Positions 51,870 to 62,331 of a stretch of DNA of 64,000 nucleotides are shown one piece after another (the first letter of the stretch is position 1; each line of letters begins with the position of its first letter). Both the position numbers and the translations under genes were made by a program. Under the pieces are notes generated by a model. It was not told the DNA's origin and did no database searches. It was given only the letters and a program-made list of their open reading frames with translations. The DNA is taken from assembly GCF_000380965.1 (NCBI RefSeq), contig NZ_KB905559.1, positions 1 to 64,000 of the forward strand, read 5' to 3'. The DNA comes from Paenibacillus ginsengihumi DSM 21568 (GTDB taxonomy: Bacteria; Bacillota; Bacilli; Paenibacillales; NBRC-103111).

Positions 51870-52763
51870 TTAACGGCCTTGCACAAGGAGCTCCTTTTCA
51901 AACAATCTCTGCAGGTAGTTCATCACATCGCTTCGCAGATCGTCCCGTTGCAGGGCAAAGTCGACCGTCGCTTTAATAAAGCCGAATTTATCTCCTACAT
52001 CGTAACGCGTACCTTCAAAATTGTAGGAAAGCACCGCCTGAGTTTCGTTCAATTTTTTAATAGCATCGGTCAACTGGATCTCCCCGCCGGCGCCCGGCTC
52101 CTGCTTCTCCAACAGCTCGAAGATTTCCGGGCGAAGCACGTATCGCCCCATGATGGCATAGTTGGAAGGCGCCATTGACTGCTCCGGCTTCTCGACGAGC
52201 GACTGGACATGAACCAGATTCGGCTCAATCTCCTGTCCTTTAGGCTCGATAATGCCGTACTTGTTCACTTCCGCGTCCGGGACCCATTGAACGCCGACGA
52301 CAGAGGAATGATATTTATGAAACACATCGAGCAATTGCTTCAAGCAAGGCTTCCCGGATTGTACGATATCGTCTCCTAATAAAACAGCGAACGGCTCATT
52401 GCCGACAAACGACCTGGCGCATAAGACGGCATGTCCCAGGCCGCGCGGTTCCTTCTGCCGGATGTAGTGAATGTTCGCCATATCGGAGATGGCCCGAATT
52501 TCCTCCAATTCGGCCAGCTTCCCCTTTTTCTCCAATGTTTCCTCAAGCTCGAATGACTTGTCAAAATGATCCTCAATCGCCCGCTTGCCCCGGCCGCTGA
52601 TGATAATAATATCTTCAATGCCGGAAGCGATCGCCTCCTCAATGATGTATTGAATGGTAGGCTTATCCACGATCGGCAGCATCTCCTTCGGCTGCGCTTT
52701 CGTTGCAGGCAAGAAACGGGTGCCTAATCCCGCTGCTGGTATAATCGCTTTTCTGACCTTCAA
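51870..52763 (-). CDS. galU: UTP-glucose-1-phosphate uridylyltransferase
   Basis: 297 aa. Nucleotidyltransferase start [63 protein letters not shown] and [15 protein letters not shown] are GalU hallmarks. It makes UDP-glucose for cell-surface polymers. It is the first of the sugar-nucleotide genes of the polysaccharide locus, and the last transcribed. Confidence 0.96.
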   Translation of the reverse strand: MKVRKAIIPAAGLGTRFLPATKAQPKEMLPIVDKPTIQYIIEEAIASGIEDIIIISGRGKRAIEDHFDKSFELEETLEKKGKLAELEEIRAISDMANIHYIRQKEPRGLGHAVLCARSFVGNEPFAVLLGDDIVQSGKPCLKQLLDVFHKYHSSVVGVQWVPDAEVNKYGIIEPKGQEIEPNLVHVQSLVEKPEQSMAPSNYAIMGRYVLRPEIFELLEKQEPGAGGEIQLTDAIKKLNETQAVLSYNFEGTRYDVGDKFGFIKATVDFALQRDDLRSDVMNYLQRLFEKELLVQGR

Positions 52764-52797
52764 TCCTATCGCCTCCTGCCGCTGCGGATTTGCATCC

Positions 52798-53961
52798 TCA
52801 TTGTTGAAAAATAGGCTCTGTCACCGTGAACGGGGCCGGCCTTGCGGCGCGAAATCCGTAAAAGTACAAAATCGCTTCCGCAATGCGCCTCGACGCTTGG
52901 CCGTCTCCATACGGATTCGCCGCCTGGGCCATTCGGGCATACACCCGACCATCCGTCAGCAGCTCATCCGCCATGCCGAAGATCGTTTCCTCGTCCGTTC
53001 CGGCCAGCTTTAACGTTCCGGCCGTCACTCCCTCGGGCCGCTCGGTCGTATCGCGCAGCACCAGAACCGGCTTCCCCAGCGATGGCGCTTCCTCCTGCAC
53101 GCCGCCCGAATCGGTCATAATCAGATAAGAGCGAGACATGAAGTTATGGAAATCAACGACATCCAGCGGCTCGATGAGGCGGATGCGGGGATGCTCCCCC
53201 AGCACTTCCCGCGCCGCTTCTCTCACCGCGGGGTTCATATGAACAGGGTACACAACGGCTGTGTCCTCGTGCTTCTGCACGAGCCGCAAAATAGCCCTGA
53301 ACATGCTGCGCATCGGTTCGCCGAGATTTTCCCGCCGATGGGCCGTGAGCAGGATGAGACGATGGCCCGCCAGTTCCTGAAGCACCGGGTGAGAATAATC
53401 GCCTCGAATCGTCGTTTTCTGGGAATCAATGACCGTATTGCCCGTGACAAATATACGCTCGCCCGGTTTATTCTCCCGCAGCAAATTGCCGGCCGCCACC
53501 TCGGTCGGCGCAAAGTGCAGATCGGCTATGACACCGGTTAGCGACCGGTTCATCTCTTCGGGAAATGGCGAGTATTTGTTGTTCGTGCGCAGCCCGGCCT
53601 CGACATGGCCGACGGCAATCTGGTTATACAATGCCGCCAGGCTGGCGACAAAGGTCGTTGTCGTATCGCCATGCACCAGAATCATATCCGGCCTCGCTTC
53701 CTTCAGCACACGATCCAGACCTTCCAACGTTCTGGAGGTGATATCCACCAGCGTCTGGCGGTCTTTCATAATATTCAGATCGTACTTTGGCTGAATATCG
53801 AAAATACGCAAAACTTGATCCAGCATTTGCCGATGCTGGGCGGTGACGCATACCGTCGTGTCCAATTCGCGATATTTCCTAAGCTCATGAACTAACGGCG
53901 CCATCTTGATCGCTTCAGGCCGCGTGCCGAAAATGGTCATTATTTTTTTCCGCTTTGTCAT
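52798..53961 (-). CDS. wecB: UDP-N-acetylglucosamine 2-epimerase
   Basis: 387 aa from the ATG at 53961 (AGGTGTG upstream). [20 protein letters not shown] is diagnostic, with [19 protein letters not shown] and [20 protein letters not shown]. It makes UDP-ManNAc, the substrate of the dehydrogenase upstream. The two genes are 41 nt apart, probably one operon. Confidence 0.95.
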   Translation of the reverse strand: MTKRKKIMTIFGTRPEAIKMAPLVHELRKYRELDTTVCVTAQHRQMLDQVLRIFDIQPKYDLNIMKDRQTLVDITSRTLEGLDRVLKEARPDMILVHGDTTTTFVASLAALYNQIAVGHVEAGLRTNNKYSPFPEEMNRSLTGVIADLHFAPTEVAAGNLLRENKPGERIFVTGNTVIDSQKTTIRGDYSHPVLQELAGHRLILLTAHRRENLGEPMRSMFRAILRLVQKHEDTAVVYPVHMNPAVREAAREVLGEHPRIRLIEPLDVVDFHNFMSRSYLIMTDSGGVQEEAPSLGKPVLVLRDTTERPEGVTAGTLKLAGTDEETIFGMADELLTDGRVYARMAQAANPYGDGQASRRIAEAILYFYGFRAARPAPFTVTEPIFQQ

Positions 53962-54002
53962 TTCATCACACCTAAACGAGATATTGTTGGCGTACGTGCA
54001 GA

Positions 54003-55292
54003 TCACACCTGCGCTGCCGCCACTTCAAAGACCGCTTCTTCGGCAAGCGCCGTGCTGCTGCCGTCGCCCAGCAGAAAATACTCGAACCCGCTTTGCGTCA
54101 CCGCGTGTTTATCGAACAGGTTTCTGGTGTCGAGAATTTTTTTCGTTTTCATGATTTTGGCCAGCACATCGAAATTAAGATTTTTGAACTGTTTATGGTT
54201 GACGCCAAGCACGATCAAATCGGCATCGTTGGAGACCTCGTACACATTGCTGTCGTATTTCTCAATATACGGATCGACCACTTCCACCTGATAGTTTTCC
54301 TCCAGCATCTCGATCAATTCCACGACAGGGCTTTCTCTCATGTCGTCTACATCCGGCTTATACGTGCAGCCGAGAACGACAACCTTCGCCCGATCCGGCA
54401 CGAGGCCGGCAACCTTCTGAGCCACGTAAGCCGGCATCCCGTCGTTCGTCTTTCTGGAAAGCTCGATAATGCGGGCCAATTCCGGCGTCGCTTCAACGAT
54501 AAACCAAGGATCGACCGCAAGGCAGTGGCCGCCTACGCCAGGTCCCGGCTGATGAAGGTTGACGCGGGGATGCTTGTTGGCGTATTTCACGACATCCCAT
54601 ACATTGACACCGAGCTTGTCGCAAATTTTGGCCAGCTCGTTAGCGAGCGCGATGTTGACATCCCTGTAGGTGTTTTCCATCAGCTTGCACAGCTCGGCGG
54701 TTGTGGCGTCCGTCAGATGCATCTCGCCCTGAACGAAGGCGCTGTAGAGTTCCTTCGCTTTGATCGCCGACTCCTCGGTAATGCCGCCAATAATTTTGTT
54801 GTTATGCTCCAGCTCGTAAATGATTTTGCCGGGCAGCACGCGTTCGGGGCAGTGCGCCACATAAAAATCGCGGCCTGCCTTCAGCCCGCTTTTTTCCAAT
54901 ACCGGAATCAATACGTCTTCTGTGCATCGCGGAGATACCGTCGACTCCAAAATAACGAGGTTTCCCGGCTTAAGCACGGGATAGATGCTTTCCGCCGCTT
55001 TCACCACGTAGGACAAGTCCGCTTTCTTCTCCCGCGTGATCGGCGTAGGAACGGCAATGATGAAATTGTCCGATGGCTCGACGATCGTGCTTGCGCTGAA
55101 CATGCCGCTTAGGACGGACTGTTTGACGATCTCCTCGAGGTACGGCTCTTCGATATGAATTTTTCCTTCGTTGATGATATCGCAAATCTCCTGGACGACA
55201 TCCACGCCTTTCACTTTCACGCCATGGGACGCAAACATCGCAGCCGTCGGCAAACCGATATAACCTAATCCGATAATCGATACTTGTTTCAT
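54003..55292 (-). CDS. wecC: UDP-N-acetyl-D-mannosamine dehydrogenase
   Basis: 429 aa. NAD motif IIGLGYIGLPTAAMFA, catalytic Cys in GPGVGGHCLAVDPWF, and the C-terminal LGCTYKPDVDDMRESP. It converts UDP-ManNAc to UDP-ManNAcA, a component of ManNAcA-type or teichuronic-type polymers. Adjacent to the epimerase that makes its substrate. An intrinsic terminator-like hairpin precedes it. Confidence 0.93.
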   Translation of the reverse strand: MKQVSIIGLGYIGLPTAAMFASHGVKVKGVDVVQEICDIINEGKIHIEEPYLEEIVKQSVLSGMFSASTIVEPSDNFIIAVPTPITREKKADLSYVVKAAESIYPVLKPGNLVILESTVSPRCTEDVLIPVLEKSGLKAGRDFYVAHCPERVLPGKIIYELEHNNKIIGGITEESAIKAKELYSAFVQGEMHLTDATTAELCKLMENTYRDVNIALANELAKICDKLGVNVWDVVKYANKHPRVNLHQPGPGVGGHCLAVDPWFIVEATPELARIIELSRKTNDGMPAYVAQKVAGLVPDRAKVVVLGCTYKPDVDDMRESPVVELIEMLEENYQVEVVDPYIEKYDSNVYEVSNDADLIVLGVNHKQFKNLNFDVLAKIMKTKKILDTRNLFDKHAVTQSGFEYFLLGDGSSTALAEEAVFEVAAAQV

Positions 55293-55340
55293 ATTTCCAG
55301 CCTCCCTAAGTATTGGATGACAAAATGCAAAAAAATGTAG

Positions 55341-55370
55341 ATAAAAAATAGCCCTGTAAAATACAGAGCC
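55341..55370 (-). terminator. Terminator-like hairpin between flippase and wecC
   Basis: Stem AGCCCTGTA/TACAGAGCC (one G-T pair) at 55350-55358 and 55362-55370, with minus-strand tail TATTTTTTAT. It would partly stop transcription from the flippase gene into wecC, making the sugar-nucleotide genes a separate or attenuated unit. Confidence 0.65.
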
Positions 55371-55401
55371 ATTCCTAAACCGCTGCGCTGGAGCAAGCTG
55401 T

Positions 55402-56688
55402 CTATTCGGTGGTTCGCGCTGTCTCCGGATTTACATGCTTGCTGGATTGGTAAACCAGATAAAGCACAACCAAATAATTGATCGAGTACAAAATACTGAT
55501 GGTCAAGAGAAACGCCGTTATCGACCAGCCGAAGGAAAGCGCCAAAATATAGGCAGCGACCGATTCGATGAGAAAACCGATTTGCAGGAAAATATCGTAT
55601 TTTTGCTTTCCGGCGACAACAAATGAGACTGTCAAGGAAGTGACGATAAATTTGGCAGCAAACATGGGAGTAAGCAGCGAAATATAATACCCCGCTTTTT
55701 CCCAGCCGGGACCGAACAGCACTCCGATCACCTTCGGGGACAAGACGGCCACCAGGAAGAACATCGGGATCGAAGCCGCCGTCAGCAGAAGCAATGTTTT
55801 TCGGAACGCATGGACGAACTTCCCGGTTCGCTGCCGTTCCTCCGTCGCCCTGGACAAATAAACCTTGGCCACGTTCATGCTGATCAGCTGGATCGGCATG
55901 CCCAGCAGCCGATACGAAATATAATAATAGCCCACTTCCGCCAACCCGTATAAATTGCCGATAAATATATTCAATACGGAATAGGAGAAGGCGTTAATTA
56001 AAGAAGCGGGCGTTGAAAACAAGGCCTGGTTTTTATACTTTTTCAAGGCAGCTATGACGTCCATACGAGTGACTTGCAAAAAATCCTTGAGGTTGGCAAA
56101 CGCATGCTTCGCCTGGCGGGTGATGCCCATCAGAGTGGACAGCAATTGGGCGAGAAGAAGCCCGGCCATCCCCATCTTCAGCAGGCCAAATCCGATTTGC
56201 CCGGCCGCTTGCAGCAGCGAACGCATAAATGTGACGGAAGCGATGATTTTGAATTGTTGATGCCGGTTGTTGTAGCTGCTTAAAATATTGATGATTCCGT
56301 TGAACCAGAGCAGCGGCAGCGCCATGAAGCACCATAGGCCGATGGCGCTGTACGACGTAACCCCCATGGCCAAGACGGCCGCAAGCCCTGTCCCGACAAG
56401 CGCGATTACGCTCAACTGGATCCCCAGACTGCCCACAGTCAGGGCGCTTGCTTCTTTATCGTTGTCAGCGACCACGATGCCCATATCGTATTTGGCGTTG
56501 ATGACAGGGGTGAACATGCTGACCAAGGTCACAACCAGCGTGTAGGCGCCGAACTGCTCGGCCGTATAAATGCGGGTAATGATCGGCGATGTAAAAAATA
56601 AGATGAGCTGCGCGAAAATGGTTCCCAGGCTGAGCGTAAAAATGTTTTTCAGGAATGTGTTATTTTTAACTTTGCGAACAAGAGTCAT
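55402..56688 (-). CDS. Polysaccharide flippase (Wzx-like)
   Basis: 428 aa, about 12-14 membrane helices. Opening FLKNIFTLSLGTIFAQLILF followed by TRIYTAEQFGAYTLV is typical of oligosaccharide flippases/RfbX. It moves the lipid-linked repeat unit outward. Neighbour of the polymerase, consistent with a Wzx/Wzy route. Confidence 0.9.
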   Translation of the reverse strand: MTLVRKVKNNTFLKNIFTLSLGTIFAQLILFFTSPIITRIYTAEQFGAYTLVVTLVSMFTPVINAKYDMGIVVADNDKEASALTVGSLGIQLSVIALVGTGLAAVLAMGVTSYSAIGLWCFMALPLLWFNGIINILSSYNNRHQQFKIIASVTFMRSLLQAAGQIGFGLLKMGMAGLLLAQLLSTLMGITRQAKHAFANLKDFLQVTRMDVIAALKKYKNQALFSTPASLINAFSYSVLNIFIGNLYGLAEVGYYYISYRLLGMPIQLISMNVAKVYLSRATEERQRTGKFVHAFRKTLLLLTAASIPMFFLVAVLSPKVIGVLFGPGWEKAGYYISLLTPMFAAKFIVTSLTVSFVVAGKQKYDIFLQIGFLIESVAAYILALSFGWSITAFLLTISILYSINYLVVLYLVYQSSKHVNPETARTTE

Positions 56689-56705
56689 ATTGGATATCAG
56701 CTCTC

Positions 56706-58061
56706 CTATCCGTCCGTTCTGCCAATTATTCGATATCGCTGAATTCCAATAAGCACAAGCAGCAGCAAGATGACGTCATATCTTACCCTAAAAATCGATT
56801 CCAGATCTGCATACATCACGATCATCCCCATGTAAATGGCCACCCGAATGATGATGGGCATCAACACGTAATTATGGTTGTAAGAAGCGATCAATCGGTC
56901 AATTTGTCCGAGAATGAAACCGAACAGTACGATGGTGAATAACACCCCTGCTATCCCTAATTGGTAATATCCCAATGTCAATATATCGCTCGGAATTCCC
57001 CCCAAGATCATCGTATTGTTTTGCATGACCGTATTATACACATACAGCGGCTCCGACTCGCGGATGCCGATTTTGCTCAGCACAAACGCCGGAGAAAGGC
57101 TGATGATCCACAAGAAAAAGTCCTGCATGTAACGAAAAGAGTAGTTGTCGTTGGAAAGCACGAACAGCATGTTGGAAAAAGGAAACGAAAACTGCTGCAT
57201 CAAGCTGGCCAATCCCAAATCCTCAAAGCTGATCGGTCTTCCGTACGATAAATAGGCAAAAATGGGATCCAGAACGATAATGCTGATGATCCCGATGACT
57301 ACGATGACGCTCCATAATACCATTTCTTTGTTCGAACGTTTTTTTTCCTTATGCTTCGTCATCAAAAAGCCGATGATCACGGTTGCCAGCAAAATAACGA
57401 TGTGCGTTCTGCCGCCATTAAGAAAAACAATGTACAGCGTAATCGCAAACGTAAACAGGGCCATCGTTCGATAGACGACGGTCGGCTTATATCGGGCCAT
57501 CATATAAAACAAATAAAATGAAAAGATGATGAATGGCTTGAACATTCTCAGGAAAACAATCGGGTTATTGGCGCCGTCCTTAACGTCCGAGCGTTTGAAG
57601 CCTCGGACCAGCTCGATATTGTTTAATGCGTTCAGAATGCCGCCCTGCAAATAAACCTCCGCAAAGACGCCGACCATGCCAATAAAAAAAGTAAGGAACG
57701 CGATTTTTTCATATTTGGCCAGCGGCAGTTCCTCGGAGGGCTCACGGTGCTTCCCTATTTTTGTTTTAACGCCTACGCCATATCCTGCAAGCAATGCGAT
57801 ATAGCCTGCAAAAGCCAAGAAGGTTACCAGAAAGATGACGTTTGTTCCGTAGGCAACGGCAATTTTTTCGGGAACGCTGCTGCGGTTGATAATGAAATAG
57901 ATGGGCACGACCCCATAGATCAGAGCATAAAAGTAGCTCCCGATCGAGAACGCTTTGATGCCCTTAATTTTTTTGTTTACCTTCATTACCGCAAATTGAA
58001 CCATGGCAATTAATCCGACACAGAAAGAAATGGCCAATAAGTCCTGGCTGTACATGTTCAT
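56706..58061 (-). CDS. O-antigen polymerase (Wzy-like)
   Basis: 451 aa, about 11-12 helices. A long loop before the last helices holds LNGGRTHIVILLATV and SNDNYSFRYMQDFFLW; this is the usual topology of Wzy/WaaL-type polymerases. Sequence conservation in this family is low, so the call rests on topology and position next to the flippase. Confidence 0.75.
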   Translation of the reverse strand: MNMYSQDLLAISFCVGLIAMVQFAVMKVNKKIKGIKAFSIGSYFYALIYGVVPIYFIINRSSVPEKIAVAYGTNVIFLVTFLAFAGYIALLAGYGVGVKTKIGKHREPSEELPLAKYEKIAFLTFFIGMVGVFAEVYLQGGILNALNNIELVRGFKRSDVKDGANNPIVFLRMFKPFIIFSFYLFYMMARYKPTVVYRTMALFTFAITLYIVFLNGGRTHIVILLATVIIGFLMTKHKEKKRSNKEMVLWSVIVVIGIISIIVLDPIFAYLSYGRPISFEDLGLASLMQQFSFPFSNMLFVLSNDNYSFRYMQDFFLWIISLSPAFVLSKIGIRESEPLYVYNTVMQNNTMILGGIPSDILTLGYYQLGIAGVLFTIVLFGFILGQIDRLIASYNHNYVLMPIIIRVAIYMGMIVMYADLESIFRVRYDVILLLLVLIGIQRYRIIGRTDG

Positions 58062-58096
58062 TAGGTTTGTTCACCTTTTATCTTATTCAGCGATAG

Positions 58097-58182
58097 ACGC
58101 CTATGACGAGCGAATCCTTCGTCATCGGTCGTCACCTGCGGTGTTAAAAACTCGCCGGCAAGTTACCGTCAAATTTTCAAGA
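58097..58182. repeat. Dispersed intergenic repeat, reverse copy
   Basis: The reverse complement reads TCTTGAAAATTTGACGGTAA, then CCGCAGGTGACGACCGATGA and GATTCGCTCGTCATAGGCGT, about 85% like the units at 27455. It overlaps the last codons of the glycosyltransferase at 58169, whose ILKI-stop is encoded by the repeat. Confidence 0.85.
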
Positions 58183-59359
58183 TAGATGATATTAATTGTT
58201 CACCGATTGACTTTGCGTTCAATTCCTTGACCGGCGCCGTTTTTTTGTCGAATCCCGATTGTTCCAACCGGATTAACGCTTCCTTAATATCTTGTTCGTT
58301 GTTTTCACAAAAGACGCAGCGATCAAATCGCTCGAAAAATTGCCTCGTTTCCTCTTGATGCCCGTCCAAAATGAACAGTATGGGCTTGTTCGTTCCCATA
58401 TACTGATAAATTTTGCCCGGTATTTGTCTTCCCCGGCGGTTGCTCAGGTGAACGAGCACATCGACTTCGCTTTCGAGCTTCTTGACGGTTTCGAACGTTT
58501 GTCGTCCGAGAATGTCGATGTTGTCCGTCGATTCCAGCTTTTCGTCGGAATTCCCGCACACCACGAATTTGAGATTCGTTTGTTTGACAGCGTTATATAA
58601 CGGCTTTAAGTTTCTGATATGGGAATGGTAGTCGCCAAAATATCCGATTTTCGTTATTTTCCCGCTGTTTGGATATATATTTTCGTTCAGATAGGGGGGC
58701 AGCAAGGTGCCCATCTTTCCCGCGTATTCCGGAAAAATCGCGGCTTGTTCATTGCAGGTAAGCGGCGAAACATAGAACACGAAATCGGCGTAAGACAAGA
58801 GCTTTTTCTCTTCTTTTTTAATCAAGTAATTCATGCCGAACGTTTTATTGGTAATATCGGCGAACATGGGATCGCCCCAAATTTGGATATATTTATTATA
58901 TTTTACTTTATTTTGTTTGATGAGCTCCCAGGCCAGCAGGTGAGAGGACTTCGGGTCCGAAACGGAAATGACGGCGTCAAAAGGATGCTCATCCAAGCCG
59001 TACACCTTTCGCACCTGATGAATGCTGCCTTTTAAGGAGTCGTAAATGTTAAATTTGAAATACACCTCCCTCGCCTTCATTTTCAGCTTTTTTTTCATGG
59101 CGGACAGCAGCGATGGATGGCTGCTCTGGTTCTGTTTGTTGGAAAATGCCGAGTACATCACACCGGACGGTATAGTAACCTTTCTAACGCCTTTCAAATC
59201 TAATGAAGCGTCGTAATTCGATGCGTTTTGCTGCGCCTCGGTCGTTAACAAAGTAACTTCCGCCCCGGCGGACAGCAAACCGTGAATCGTTGCTCGCTTT
59301 CTGATGGAGGACGATACATTGGCTTCAAGCGGGCGCGATGTAACAAACAGGATTTTCAT
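58169..59359 (-). CDS. Glycosyltransferase
   Basis: 396 aa. MKILFVTSRPLEANVSSSIR start, GT-B fold pattern with VGYFGDYHSHIRNLKPLYNA-like middle and IPGKIYQYMGTNKPILFILD at the C-terminal side, a GT4-type nucleotide-sugar site. Acceptor and donor are not predictable. Its stop codon derives from the dispersed repeat, which may have replaced the original end. Starts 2 nt before the upstream gene ends. Confidence 0.8.
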   Translation of the reverse strand: MKILFVTSRPLEANVSSSIRKRATIHGLLSAGAEVTLLTTEAQQNASNYDASLDLKGVRKVTIPSGVMYSAFSNKQNQSSHPSLLSAMKKKLKMKAREVYFKFNIYDSLKGSIHQVRKVYGLDEHPFDAVISVSDPKSSHLLAWELIKQNKVKYNKYIQIWGDPMFADITNKTFGMNYLIKKEEKKLLSYADFVFYVSPLTCNEQAAIFPEYAGKMGTLLPPYLNENIYPNSGKITKIGYFGDYHSHIRNLKPLYNAVKQTNLKFVVCGNSDEKLESTDNIDILGRQTFETVKKLESEVDVLVHLSNRRGRQIPGKIYQYMGTNKPILFILDGHQEETRQFFERFDRCVFCENNEQDIKEALIRLEQSGFDKKTAPVKELNAKSIGEQLISSILKI

Positions 59360-59361
59360 CT

Positions 59362-60534
59362 TCAGTAACTACCACCTAGTTTTTGGTTTTCTTGACTGAT
59401 TCCCCGGTCGCGATACGAAATTTCGCTATATAGATTCCCCAGTCTTTGCTTCATGATGTTCCAGCTGTATTGCTGCTCGTATAACTGTCTGGCTCGCGCT
59501 CCCATTTCCAGCCGCACCGCTTCATTGTCAAACAGATACTTGATCGCCAGTTCGAATTGCTCTTGATCATAATCAATCGTAAGGCCAATCTCCTCGCTTT
59601 CCACAATGCGGTCGATTCCGGTATTTTTGCAGACGATGATCGGCTTTTCGCACATCATCGCCTCGTACAGCTTGTTTGGCGAGGAATATTTGTGGTTCGC
59701 CACCTGAGGCGAATAGCATGCAAATAAAGCGTCGCTATGGCACGTCAGCTCCAGCACTTGCTTGTACGGAATTTTGCCCAAATAGGCGATGTTGTCATGC
59801 TTGTCGGCCGCCTCCTTGCACAGCGCTTCCAGGCTTCCGTATCCCCCAATGATCAGCTGCCATTCCGGATGCCTTGCGAAGATCTCCAGCGCTTCCTTGA
59901 TCATTCTCCGGTTTTGCAGTATCCCAACATACAATAAGGTCGGCTTCGGATGCTCCCGCCGGGGAATCTCATCGACCATGTCAAAAGGCGTATTATGAAT
60001 GTACTCGACCCTTTTGGGCCGGCTGCCCTTCACCTGCTCGATCCGGGCTTCATTCACCAAAATCAACGCTTCGGCTTGACGGATGGCGAAAAAGTCCATT
60101 TTCTTAATGATCGGCTTCAGCTGCCTGGGCACGTAAAAGGCATCGATATAAAAATCGCAAATGTCGTACACGTACTTTTTCCCAAACAGCATTTTCATCA
60201 GCAGCGCCGGCAATACGGTGTCAAAATCGTAAGCATGGATCAAGTCATACTCCTTGCGATGAACGAACAGCCATTTCAGCAAGGCGAGCTGAAAAAGGAG
60301 CAGCGGGATTAAATTTTTCAAGCCCTGGTTAAAGTCAGCCTTAATGCCGAAGCGATAAATATCCATTTCGCCGGCGGGAAGCGACAGCTTCTCCAATCGC
60401 ATTCCGCTTTTTGAAGCACGCCGGTCCCAGGCCAGCGCGACAGGCGTATGGCCGTGCTCCATCGCTGCATTCATTTGTTTTTCGGCGCGCGGATAAGGAT
60501 TGATCGGATTCGACCTCATGTATACGATTCTCAT
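59362..60534 (-). CDS. Glycosyltransferase, family 4
   Basis: 390 aa. MRIVYMRSNPINPYPRAEKQ start, PTLLYVGILQNRRMIKEALE (GT4 core), YSSPNKLYEAMMCEKPIIVC (E-x7-E region). It adds one sugar to the lipid-linked unit. Overlaps the next upstream gene by 4 nt. Confidence 0.9.
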   Translation of the reverse strand: MRIVYMRSNPINPYPRAEKQMNAAMEHGHTPVALAWDRRASKSGMRLEKLSLPAGEMDIYRFGIKADFNQGLKNLIPLLLFQLALLKWLFVHRKEYDLIHAYDFDTVLPALLMKMLFGKKYVYDICDFYIDAFYVPRQLKPIIKKMDFFAIRQAEALILVNEARIEQVKGSRPKRVEYIHNTPFDMVDEIPRREHPKPTLLYVGILQNRRMIKEALEIFARHPEWQLIIGGYGSLEALCKEAADKHDNIAYLGKIPYKQVLELTCHSDALFACYSPQVANHKYSSPNKLYEAMMCEKPIIVCKNTGIDRIVESEEIGLTIDYDQEQFELAIKYLFDNEAVRLEMGARARQLYEQQYSWNIMKQRLGNLYSEISYRDRGISQENQKLGGSY

Positions 60535-61688
60535 AGCAACCTCTCTTGCACAGAAAATGAATCATAATGACTCTGCATTTCCTTCAAATAGATGTGCAGC
60601 ATCTTATCCTTGATGACCTGGATATCAAAATCTTTGATCTTCTCGAGGTTGATCCGAGACATCTTCTCGCGCAGCTCGGCGCTTTCGCATAAAGCGTCCA
60701 ATGCCGAGGCCATCTGGCCGATATCTGTCGGATGGGCCAGAAAGCCTCCTTGCGAAGGCTCGACCAAATCGGTGTTTCCCCGAATATGGGACACAATGAC
60801 CGGAAGTCCCGCCGACATAGCTTCCATTAAAGCGCGGGGCAAACCTTCTTGAAATGTCGGAAACAAGAACATATCGCTCGCCTTGAGCAGCTCGGGCATA
60901 TCGGTGCGAAAGCCTAAAAAATGCACCCGGTCCGCAATGCCAAGCTGCTGCGCCAAGCTTTTGAGCTCTTCTTCCAACGGGCCTTTCCCGCATATCATGC
61001 AGTGCATCTGCTTATTGGCCGCCTGCGCGATCGCTCTTATACCGCTCTCGTAATTTTTCCGTTTGATCAGATCGCCAATCATGATCACAAGCGGGGCATT
61101 CGCGGGAATCCCCAAGGACTGCTTCACATCTTCTTTGCTGATTTGTACCGAAGCGTATTTGCGGGTGTCGACGCCTACCCCGGGAACATAAAACACTTTA
61201 TCGCTGTTGTTCCTTAACCTGAACTGCTTCGCTGCCGCAAAGTCCTCGTGATTGATCGTGATCAGCCCGTCGGTCCATTTCGCCAACATTTTTTCCACCG
61301 ATTTGTAGATCAGGTGATGCAGCAGCGGAGCTCCCTTATAAAAATGAAATCCGTGGGCCATGTAAATCACCGGCTTCGTCCCCGTCAGCCGCCCCGCGAT
61401 TCGCCCCAGCAGTCCGCCTACCGGTGTGTTGCAATGGACGAGATCGTAGCTTTCTTCCTTCATAAGCCGGCATAACTGTTTCAGGGCGGTGATGTTTCTC
61501 AAATCAAGCGGGTTGCGAATAAAATCGATATGCTTCATGATCAGTTGATCGTTGCTATGATTCTTTATGTATTCGTTGAAATTCGCCGCAACATGCACTT
61601 CATGCCCTTGCGATAGAAGGGTGTCGAAAAGGACCAAATTGCCTTCATTCATTCGCCTCATAATGTTGGACACATACAATATTTTCAT
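60531..61688 (-). CDS. Glycosyltransferase, family 4 (EpsD-like)
   Basis: 385 aa. LYVSNIMRRMNEGNLVLFDT, then CNTPVGGLLGRIAGRLTGTK and GFHFYKGAPLLHHLIYKSVE, FLFPTFQEGLPRALMEAMSA (GT4 donor site). Similar to EpsD/CapJ proteins of EPS loci. It lies next to the initiating sugar transferase, so it may add the second residue. Confidence 0.9.
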   Translation of the reverse strand: MKILYVSNIMRRMNEGNLVLFDTLLSQGHEVHVAANFNEYIKNHSNDQLIMKHIDFIRNPLDLRNITALKQLCRLMKEESYDLVHCNTPVGGLLGRIAGRLTGTKPVIYMAHGFHFYKGAPLLHHLIYKSVEKMLAKWTDGLITINHEDFAAAKQFRLRNNSDKVFYVPGVGVDTRKYASVQISKEDVKQSLGIPANAPLVIMIGDLIKRKNYESGIRAIAQAANKQMHCMICGKGPLEEELKSLAQQLGIADRVHFLGFRTDMPELLKASDMFLFPTFQEGLPRALMEAMSAGLPVIVSHIRGNTDLVEPSQGGFLAHPTDIGQMASALDALCESAELREKMSRINLEKIKDFDIQVIKDKMLHIYLKEMQSHYDSFSVQERLL

Positions 61689-61693
61689 GTCAG

Positions 61694-62329
61694 CTACTCC
61701 TTATTGCGCACGGCTTGCTGACCGGCGGGAGACGAGTTATTGTAGATGCTTTTTCTTTGCAGCACGACAAGGATAGTGGCTACAAATATTTTGACATCCA
61801 GCCAAAAGGTCAGGTTCTTGACATAATAAACGTCGTTTTTCCTGCGCTCCTCTAATGACAGGTTATTGCGGTAAAAAGCCTGGTTATATCCCGTGATGCC
61901 GGGCCTGACCTCCCACTTCTGAAGCTCCTCCGGGGTGTACAGGTGAAGATTGTCCTGCAATCCGGGACGCGGGCCGATCAGGCTCATATCCCCTTTTAAC
62001 ACATTGATGAATTGGGCCAGCTCGTCAAGGCTGGTCTCTCGCAAAAATTTCCCGATTTTCGTCAAGCGGGGGTCATTCTTGGCATTAAACGTGCTGCCGT
62101 CGGCATTCCGGATATCGGGCGCGTTCACGATCATGGTGCGAAATTTGTACATTTTAAACACTTTCCCGTCTTTCCCGACTCTCGGGCCCAAATAGAAGAC
62201 AGGTCCAGGATCGAACAGCTTGATCGCTATCGCAATAAGCAACAGCAATGGCGAAAGGATAATGAGAGCTACGGCCGCTGCCACGACATCGAGCCATCTT
62301 TTGATATATTTTTTATACATGATGATCAT
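61694..62329 (-). CDS. Initiating sugar transferase (EpsL/WcaJ-like)
   Basis: 211 aa. One N-terminal helix (WLDVVAAAVALIILSPLLLL), then KMYKFRTMIVNA, LDELAQFINVLKGDMSLIGP RPG, and GITGYNQAFYR: the bacterial sugar-transferase signature. It transfers sugar-1-phosphate to undecaprenyl phosphate, starting the repeat unit. Start could be 62329 or 62320. Confidence 0.93.
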   Translation of the reverse strand: MIIMYKKYIKRWLDVVAAAVALIILSPLLLLIAIAIKLFDPGPVFYLGPRVGKDGKVFKMYKFRTMIVNAPDIRNADGSTFNAKNDPRLTKIGKFLRETSLDELAQFINVLKGDMSLIGPRPGLQDNLHLYTPEELQKWEVRPGITGYNQAFYRNNLSLEERRKNDVYYVKNLTFWLDVKIFVATILVVLQRKSIYNNSSPAGQQAVRNKE

Positions 62330-62331
62330 CC

